Source: Puccinia triticina
Lineage: Eukaryota; Basidiomycota; Pucciniomycetes; Pucciniales; Pucciniaceae
Reading direction: 5' to 3'
Assembly: GCF_026914185.1 (NCBI RefSeq)
Contig: NC_070571.1
Location: 3,038,001-3,102,000 of the forward strand
Length of the DNA: 64,000 nt
Part shown: positions 57,191 through 64,000 of the stretch, one piece after another
Layout: each line of letters begins with the position of its first letter
Position numbering within the stretch: position 1 is the first letter of the stretch
Translations under genes and position numbers: made by a program
Notes under the pieces: model-generated
The model's database searches: none
Seen by the model: only the letters and a program-made list of their open reading frames with translations
What the model was told of the DNA's origin: nothing

Positions 57191-57610
57191 CGGGGGTCAG
57201 CTATGCTAACCATAGCTGTCAGTGTAGTGTAGCGCTGCGCAAATGCACTACTTCTTAGTGTAGTATTAGCGCAACTGCGCGCATCTGCGCTAATGCTCCG
57301 CGCACAGGGTGCAAATTTATTTTAGTTTTTAGCGTAGCGTTAGCGCAGATACGCGCAATTGCACTAACACCGCAAAGGAGCGCGCGCTGTATTTTAACGT
57401 AGCTTTAGCGCAATTGCGCGCATCTGCGCCAACAATACGTGCACAGGGTGCAAATCTCTTTTAGGCTTTAGTGTAGCGTTAGCGCAGATACACGCAATTG
57501 CACTAACCCCGCAAAAGCGCGCAAGCTGCGCTGCGCTGAAGCGCTTTTTGCGGCAAGAAAGACCGTTTTTTTCCGCCAAAATCGCCTTAGCGCAACAAGG
57601 CGCAAGGGAA
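57190..57610. repeat. TAGCG-palindrome stretch, copy B
   Basis: Dense TAGCGTTAGCGC / GCGCTAACGC variants between the subterminal repeats and the OTU gene, e.g. TAGCGCAATTGCGCGCATCT (57407-57426). Small open frames here are artefacts. Confidence 0.75.
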
Positions 57611-57734
57611 TAATCATTGGAGGAATGGAAAGTGATAAAAGTTCTAATATTCATGTATGCATATGATGGGCAAAACCAAAAGACAACACAAACTAAAAAT
57701 AATTAACTAAAAAAGATATAAAAATTGGATACAA

Positions 57735-59102
57735 CTAGTAACGTGTAACTGGTTGCAAGAGCTTCTGGCCTACAGTACAATCAAAACAGACAGAAAACCT
57801 TTGCTCCCATCGCAGAGCATCAGGAGTAGCTTTGGGAGCCCAATCCTTACGAAGAAGCTGGGGAGCAGGAAAGAGGACGGTAGTTTGCATAACAAGGGGA
57901 ACAAAATGATCGTCGACAAGAGCAATGAAGATGGGTGGGTTATTGTTTGGGGGGCAGAAATGTGGTAAGAAAGTCTGAGACCAGCCAGTGGAGAAGTAAA
58001 AAACCGCTGTCTCAAACGTGTTGGCCATCACATCACCCATTGTTGGAAAAGACATCCACTTACTCCTACCCACGGGTCCTTGAGTTGCAGTAAGTCGGTT
58101 CACTACGCTGTTGATATTGTGAAAAAATTTGTGTTCAATATACCATTGACGGCGGTTCTTGAGTTCGTCAATCATTTCTTCCCGGATCCGCATATAATCG
58201 CCCTGTCCGCGTCCCAAAGCCCAAGCAACCTCTCGGAATCCACAGTGTCCATCCGCATCGACATTTAAGACCTTCAGGACACTTTGTTGAATTAAAATTG
58301 GAAGGGACAAAATGAACGAAGGAATTTCTGGAGGTTCTTGCTCAGCGGGGCCCGCCGAAAGAGCCGGTTTGACTGGTGGTGGAGGAGAGGGTACATCTGG
58401 TGTTGGAGGAGATGGAGATGGAGGGAGCTGGTGAGCTTTCTTGATTGGGCGGAATTTCCTCTTGGGTACTGGTTGTTCTTCATCTTCAGAAACATCTTCC
58501 TGCTTTTTCGGTGGTGCGGGCTTTTGCTGGCGGGTATTTGGCGGGGGCCGCTTTTCTAGAGTTTTTTTTGTTGGAGGCGGCGGCGCTGGCTTGTCTAGAG
58601 GTTCTTTTGGCGGGGGTTGGGGTGATTCTGGCTCTTTCGGCGGGGCTGACTTGCTTTTGCGCGCGGGAAGTACCTTCTTCTTCAATGGTTCTTCTGCAAC
58701 TGATTTTTTGATGGGGGGGCGTCCTCTCTTTGGTTTCTGATCTTCAATCATCTTGTCATCTTCCTTTTTCTTTGCGGCGGCCTTCTGTTGGTCAATTTTT
58801 GCTTTCTTTGTCTTCTGAGTTTCTTTTTCTTCAATCTTGCGCTTTTTTTCGACATGTTCAAACGCGGACGGGTCCCGGCGAGTAGTTTTGGGTTTATTAG
58901 GCGCTCCTTTGGGTCTTCCACGGGTCTTTTGGGCTTCAGTGGGCAACTTGACGTCTATTACGGTCCCCGTGCCCTCAAGAAGTCGGTTGATTGCGGCCAA
59001 TTGCATGTCGAGCTGCGCGGGGTTCATGGCGAGGAGCTTGGCCTTGATCTCGTCAATTGTTGAAAGCGCGGCTTCTTTTGTGTGTTTTGTGATGGGGTGC
59101 AT
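57735..59102 (-). CDS. AT-hook / OTU-type cysteine protease-like protein of the MULE
   Basis: An intact 455-residue frame starts MHPITKHTKEAALSTIDEIK, with no intron. The N-terminal third has two AT-hook motifs (RGRPKGAPNKP, about 60-70; KRGRPPIKK, about 122-130) in a Lys/Glu-rich helix (KKRKIEEKETQKTKKAKIDQ). A Pro-rich acidic linker follows (to about 270). The C-terminal domain has the OTU layout: VLNVDADGHCGFREVAWALG (Asp and nucleophile Cys, about 281-300), MRIREEMIDELKNRRQWYIE, and IFIALVDDHFVPLVMQ (candidate His, about 397). OTU proteins are usually deubiquitinases; activity is not shown here. The AT-hooks suggest that it binds AT-rich DNA, perhaps the element's own ends. It lies 185 bp downstream of the transposase in the same direction, and the same pairing occurs in copy A. 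A fully open frame beside a broken transposase suggests recent activity or selection. Confidence 0.8.
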   Translation of the reverse strand: MHPITKHTKEAALSTIDEIKAKLLAMNPAQLDMQLAAINRLLEGTGTVIDVKLPTEAQKTRGRPKGAPNKPKTTRRDPSAFEHVEKKRKIEEKETQKTKKAKIDQQKAAAKKKEDDKMIEDQKPKRGRPPIKKSVAEEPLKKKVLPARKSKSAPPKEPESPQPPPKEPLDKPAPPPPTKKTLEKRPPPNTRQQKPAPPKKQEDVSEDEEQPVPKRKFRPIKKAHQLPPSPSPPTPDVPSPPPPVKPALSAGPAEQEPPEIPSFILSLPILIQQSVLKVLNVDADGHCGFREVAWALGRGQGDYMRIREEMIDELKNRRQWYIEHKFFHNINSVVNRLTATQGPVGRSKWMSFPTMGDVMANTFETAVFYFSTGWSQTFLPHFCPPNNNPPIFIALVDDHFVPLVMQTTVLFPAPQLLRKDWAPKATPDALRWEQRFSVCFDCTVGQKLLQPVTRY

Positions 59103-60224
59103 GCTCTGTTGCGGACGGGGAAATGAAAATTTACATTAGATACCCCGACTCCCAAACTTTTCACTCCAACTCCCAAAATTTGGATTCCGACTCCCAAAAT
59201 TAAAAATCCGACTCCCTAGAAATTCCGCGGCTCCCCCACATGGCCACAAATGACAGATAAAAAGATGCTAAGATAAAAGCAGCGGCTCACCTGAATATGC
59301 CATTGGGCCGCTGCGCCAATTCTGCCGCCGGAGGCCATGATCCCGGCGATTTGGTGCTTGCAAGGGATCCCTGTGCGTTCGTGGTAGTCTCCATTGCACC
59401 TCTCTTTCTTACCTTTGAGTTTCCGCGCCTCCACAAGATTGTTGAATGCCTTGCAAAGCGCGTAATTGGTGATGACCCCGTGGCAGTCGTGGAAAATTTT
59501 GGGGAGGTAACGAAGTGTTGTGATCTTCTGCTGATGGAAATTTGCGGCAATTTCGTGGTACTGAGATTCAAGAGCATTGCTGATGAGAGTGATGACCGAG
59601 GTAAAGCTGTTCTGGGGCCAAGAAGATGAGATTTGATAAAGGTATGCGCCGATTCCATTCGAGACGTTGTGCGGTTGTCAAAATGGGCCAAATTTCGTGT
59701 CCAGCCATTTGAGTAATGCTCCGCAACTGGGAGCCATGTTTCCGTGACGTATTTTTGGAAAGCTGGACCGTATTTTGTTGAAAATCGGTTGAAAGAGGAG
59801 CGGAAATCCGCCTGAGTTCGCAATTTCACCAAATTTGACCAATAACAAAGCATTTCCTTCTCTTGAGCTTGATCCTTGATTAATTTTGATGCTTTGGCGA
59901 GGAGATTCTTCTGGATGTGCCACGCGCAGAGCATGAGATTCGCATTGGGGAAGTTGGTGCTGAGGGAATTCATCAGAGCTTGTTCTCAATCGGTAATGAC
60001 AACGGCTGGCAGAGGAATGTCGTGGGAGTTGAAGACAGCTAGCAAGGATTTGAGAGCCCAATCGTAGAAAATTTTGGTTTCTTCGGCCATGAAACAGAAT
60101 GCCACGCTGAAAGTCTTGTTGGCCCCGGTGATTCCAGAGATGTGAAGCAAAGGCATGCGGTATTTGTTGGTCTTGTACGTGCAGTCAAGGAGGATGATGT
60201 GGTGGTAAGCTGTGAGCAATTTGA

Positions 60225-60372
60225 CCGATTTTGCATGACAAAAGAATAAAGCCTTGAGAATGCCGTCATCGTTGACTTTGGTGGCCGTGGTGAAATCACC
60301 GATTTTGCATGACAAAAGAATAAAGCCTTGAGAATTCTGTCATTGTTGACTTTGGTGGCCGTGGTGAAATCT
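60225..60372. repeat. 74-bp tandem duplication in the transposase gene
   Basis: The block CCGATTTTGCATGACAAAAG... (60225-60298) is repeated at 60299-60372 with two or three changes (gccgtcatc versus tctgtcatt). A period of 74 shifts the frame by two. Confidence 0.9.
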
Positions 60373-60834
60373 GTGTTGACCAGAGTTTTATTAAGATGGC
60401 TGACTGGACTGAGACCTTGAAGTGATTCGAGTAGAGCTTTCCTGCGGCACAAGTAGATCGTGGTGACGGTAGCTAGAATTTTTTCATTTGGGTGGGTCTT
60501 CTTCATTGCTTCAAGGATTGCCGCAGGTTTCAAGCCGGCTTCGCCTAGTTTCTTCATTTCTTCATGCAGAGAAGGGGTGAGCTTTTGATTGGACGTGTGG
60601 GCGGCAGGATACAAAGTGGGCAAATGATTGTGAGCTGGATTCGTGACCGTGAATTTCCAGACATTCCTCTTTTTTTGAAAATAGGCGGTGGCGGAGAATA
60701 GGCAGTTGATTAATCTGGTTGACGCTGTGGTTGCTTTTTCTTTGCCTGGTCTTCTGTTTTGGTTGGGATTGCCACCCCTAGAATAATAACCAAGCCGCAG
60801 AAAAATAAGGGTAACAATCAGCCCAAAAAAATCA

Positions 60835-60955
60835 AAAAGGGAGCCGGAAATTTCATATTGGGAGTCAGAATTTTAAAGATGGGAGTCGGATTTTTGAAAA
60901 TGGGAGTCGGAATTTTATAGATGGGAGTTGGAATATTAAAAAGGGGGGTTGGGTG
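60835..60955. repeat. Array of GGGAGTCGGAATTTTAAA-type units
   Basis: Five to six units of about 22 bp, variants of GGGAGTCGGAATTTTA, lie in the probable intron of the transposase gene. The same units flank the OTU gene upstream (59150-59225), the same place in copy A (51490-51557), and resemble the element termini. Possible transposase-binding sites. Confidence 0.7.
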
Positions 60956-61017
60956 ATTTGCGCAGGAAAAAAGGAGGAACCAGGGCGCTTGGACAGCGTA
61001 AAACATCAGACTCACCT

Positions 61018-61970
61018 GTCACACTTCCAAATTGACAGCTCTGTTTATGAAGCTTAGGGCAAAAACCCGTCAAAATAAGGGTTTTTAGCCCTAGCACTAT
61101 AACTGTGCTGATGTAAACACTGGTAATTTAAATTACCAAGCTTGTTACGTGGCAAATATGGCCACTACAAGGGTTTTAACACTCTGTAACAGAGGAGGAA
61201 TTAATTATGTAATTAATAATATGTAATTATTAATTACAGGGAATTAATTTGGCGTAAAAGTAGGTGGTAAGCGCTTAAACTGATTGGCTGCTTGACAGAG
61301 GCGGTGGTCTTACTGCAACTACTTATAAGGATAAAGCTTTAAATATACTAATAAGGGATTTTTGATGATTTAAAGGGTTTAATCCAGTGGATTTTACGTG
61401 CTGGGGAAGGTTTATAAGGAAAAGTGGCTACAAATGTAGCAGAGGAGAATATTCACGGCAAACTTACGTTTATGGGTGGTGAATGGTCTGGGGGATCTTT
61501 TCCTGAGGGCCAAATAGGCCTCTATTTATAGAGGGGACTTCAGTGGGCGTAAACACTGAGTCCTTTTCTCCCTATGGGAGTATCCAGGGCTGTAGCCGTG
61601 AAAAGGGCTTGGCTGTGGGTATTTCAATTGTATTAAAATAGACTAATTTCCCTGACTCTGTCACATGACATGTTTATAACCAATTGTCATGTGAAAGAGC
61701 TTCAGTAGAAGTCTACATAATACTTTCACGGGGTATTTTTACACGAGTAATATTACTCATTATTGTACAACAGTTTATTTTTATGTACTTTAATTGTTTT
61801 ACTAATTTTTTGTATGTAATACTATTTTTGGGCGCTTTCTGTGGCCAATTCTTAATTATACAATTAGTACATGAAGGAATAGGAATAAGGGGGTACTTTA
61901 AGTGGGTGACCCCCCTTAATTTATGATGAGGAATCTGATTCTGCAATAATAATTTAATAATTATTATTAT
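61018..61970. other. AT-rich interruption inside the copy-B transposase gene
   Basis: About 950 bp without coding features separate the FAR1-like exon from the transposase core. It begins TGTCACACTTCC and contains a TATA-like TCTATTTATAGAGG (61531-61544) and TAATTA runs. This looks LTR- or MITE-like, but no matching ends or target duplication were found. Confidence 0.45.
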
Positions 61971-63203
61971 TTACTGAGTTATTGCAGTCTTTTGGATACT
62001 TGATGTATCTCTAAGGCTGACACAAATCTTACTTTTACCAGCAACACTCCTTCTGGTTGCAACAGCATACCCGTGACAGACCGCAAAATCCCTGAGTGCG
62101 GCGGATATCTCATCTGTAGTCGCGTATTCGGCATTGGGAGGCACAGGGAATGTGTAAAGCGGATCTCCAGACTCCGGATCAACTTCAAACTTGTCCGCAT
62201 CAAAAATTTTGACAAAATTGGCGGCCGGAATCGGATTATCACTTTCATCGTCTTCTGCATCTATTTCGTACTCAGAATCATCATTTTCTTCAATTATTTT
62301 GGCCAATTTTTTCTCAGTCTGATCAGCAGTAGTTTCAAGCACATTTTCATCTAGATTTTTAATTTTTTTTGGCGAGTTTTCTTGGGTTTTTTTTTATTTT
62401 TTTTCAAATTTTCTTCATTATTATCATCTAAACTACAAGTTTTATCAGTATTATCTAATATATTTAAGCAGGATTCTAGCATTATTTCCTCCTTCAGCTC
62501 TTCATAGATTTGATCTTGAGTTTTTTCTTCCTTTGGCTCACTTTCATCATCTTGAAATTTTTTTTCTTCTTGTTGATTTTCTTCTTCTTCTTCATCTTCA
62601 CTTTCATGTTTTTCTATTTCTTCTTTTTGGTGAGCTTCAATAAGCTCCTGAGTGAGTTTGAGGAGCTCGGGATCGACAGCGTCGTCGGATCGGGAGGCCG
62701 GTGAGGCGATTTGGGTGAGAGGGAGGGCGTTGCTGGACATCTTAGTTCGGCTAGGGGTCACGGAGCGGGGTGCAATCAATCAGACGTGCTAGAAATCGGC
62801 TAGAATCGAGTCCGGGTGCGCTAGGATCGTCGGGACGGTTTTCGAACGGCGGCGGGTGGTCTACGGCGGTCCTGGTTCCTGGTGGGAGTAGCGGGAGTCG
62901 AGGGGGGCATCTACACGTTGATTCCCACGGGTGTATGATTGGGGGATCGACTCCCGTTCTGGAGCGGGGGATTAGACCTCCGACTCCCCCCGGCGGACTT
63001 AAAATATCCAGATGATTATTTTGGAAATTTAATCGTCCGACTCCCGTTTGGGATTGCGGAATTACAATTCCGACTCCCAAAACGCCCCCGGGTCAAAATG
63101 CGGTCACGAGGACCCGGGGAAGGCGTTGCGCGGCGGTCCGCGCAACGTAAACTCCTTTTGGGAGTCGATTTTGTAATTTGAGGGAGTCGATTTCTCAACC
63201 CCC

Positions 63204-64000
63204 TTTGATTGTTTCACCCAAAATAAAATGTAATTCAACATATTGCTGGCGTTTGTCAGTACATCAAAATAAACCCAGCCAGCCAACCACCCACCTCTTG
63301 ATCAACCAAGAAAGTGAATGGACAAACTCGCCCTCCACTCAATGACCACCCACCCGGTCATCAAGTGGCTATAGCCTATGACCCACCTCACCCACTCAAT
63401 GACCCAGTCGGCCGTTGAGTGGATGTATTGTAGTCCACCCAATGAACAGGACGGTCATTGAGTGGACTCATATCCACTCAATGGCCCGGTTGGTCATTGA
63501 GTGGACTTATCCAAGTTTATTAAATCCAGAGAAACACAGAAACAAAGATCAAGGGTTCCCCCTACAAATCAACCAAATTACAAAAAAAAAAATGCAAGGG
63601 TTCCCTCTTTAAAAAAAACCAATTACAAAAACATGCCTTCTAAACACAAAATCCAAACATCACAAACTGGACCCACTATCCATCCCTGTCTAGCAGGGGT
63701 TAAAATAGTGGGTGGATGGCCCCCAGCGCGCCGCATTGAAGGCATTATGCAAAGGGGGGCCACCGAGTAGAGCCCCTCAAACTGCGCAAGTGCAACAGCG
63801 GAGGGGGTTGAGGACGAACCGCACGCTGGAAGTACAGCGGCAGAGGACGCCTGGGAGATTATCCAAACACACAAGGGCACCCCCTTTTATATGCGTTCCA
63901 CCAGCAAGCTTGCCTCAACTCCGCCCTGCATGCTTCTTGACGACAACGCCACCACCACCGCCACACCCCTGAAGTATGTATACATATCTGACGCAACACT
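63204..64000. other. Right flank, no supported gene
   Basis: After the target duplication the sequence TTTGATTGTTTCACCC may be the other side of the Harbinger-like end at 55841-55906. Bases 63325-63510 contain repeated GAGTGGA / TCCACTC and CACTCAATGACC / GGTCATTGAGTG pairs (an inverted-repeat cluster). No gene is seen to the end of the window. Confidence 0.45.

Larger units (their letters stand above)
59287..62740 (-). pseudogene. MULE transposase with FAR1-like N-terminus, copy B
   Basis: The likely start is MSSNALPLTQIASPASR (62740). An acidic Glu-rich region follows to 62351, where an A-run shifts frame. A FAR1-like N-terminal domain is seen at 62342-61971 (ALRDFAVCHGYAVATRRSVA, then GKSKICVSLRD). 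The frame breaks at about 61971, and 950 bp of AT-rich DNA intervene. The core resumes at about 60640 (SLHEEMKKLGEAGLKPAAIL), then LLDCTYKTNKYRMP (first Asp intact), VVITD-stop-EQALMNS (TGA for the Trp codon in copy A, about 59977-59984), LMLCAWHIQKNLLAKASK and RMESAHTFIKSHLL (Glu). A 74-bp tandem duplication (60225-60372) shifts frame upstream of the first Asp. At least three independent lesions make it inactive. Confidence 0.85.
55907..63203 (-). mobile_element. Mutator-like element copy B, 7.3 kb, with transposase and OTU genes
   Basis: Inverted ends begin GGGGGTTGAGAAATCGACTC (55907) and its inverse ends at 63203. They are similar for more than 150 bp (AAATCGACTCCC...GTTTACGT[C/T]GCGCGGACCG). 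The 8-bp flanks TTTGATTA (55899-55906) and TTTGATTG (63204-63211) differ at one base, as expected for a MULE target duplication. Reading right to left: transposase N-terminal part (62740-61971), an AT-rich interruption, transposase core (60640-59287), OTU/AT-hook gene (59102-57735), TAGCG-palindrome block (57610-57190), and 160-bp subterminal repeats. Confidence 0.85.

Overview
The window looks like nuclear DNA of a rust-type basidiomycete (Pucciniales, probably Puccinia-like). The multi-exon genes have short 65-90 nt introns, the conserved proteins are basidiomycete-like (EXO84, SNX41/ATG20, UGGT, a 161-aa tropomyosin), there are several small secreted proteins, and transposons make up roughly half of the sequence. 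The taxon is inferred from style and content; no species-specific marker was identified.

Layout. Bases 1-15.6 kb are repeats: a SWIM-finger transposase relic (528-1452), a gag-only LTR retrotransposon on the minus strand (1941-6967) with an unusually long tRNA-Tyr-like primer site, a decayed hAT transposase (7341-10017), and a 1786-bp CACTA-type element (11887-13672) filled by an inverted array of palindromic ~44-bp units. Bases 15.6-35.9 kb are a gene island: EXO84 (+), SNX41/ATG20 (-), UDP-glucose:glycoprotein glucosyltransferase (-), tropomyosin (-), a proline-rich two-TM protein (-) and an unrecognised 474-aa protein (+). I rebuilt the exons by hand, and every exon junction kept frame. 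Bases 37.5-43.1 kb hold three secreted-protein genes: a cysteine-rich protein, a PEBP-fold GPI-type protein and a small peptide with a duplicated mini-exon. Bases 44.1-64 kb are again mobile DNA: a MITE, a complete two-gene PIF/Harbinger element with one nonsense codon, a MITE nested in another MITE, and two tail-to-tail Mutator-like elements (MULEs). Each MULE carries a MULE transposase plus a separate AT-hook/OTU-protease-like gene. One of these OTU genes (57735-59102) is an intact 455-codon ORF.

How the parts relate. Four adjacent housekeeping genes serve the secretory/endosomal system and its actin tracks: exocyst tethering, sorting nexin, ER glycoprotein quality control and tropomyosin. 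The neighbouring secreted genes would be cargo of that system. The transposons show nested insertion with readable target-site duplications (ATC, ATA, TTACG, AAAAATTA, TTTGATTR), so the order of insertion can be partly read. The strongest candidates for undescribed biology are the MULE-OTU-AT-hook element with its 160-bp subterminal repeats, the palindrome-array CACTA element, and the half-tRNA primer site of the gag-only retrotransposon.
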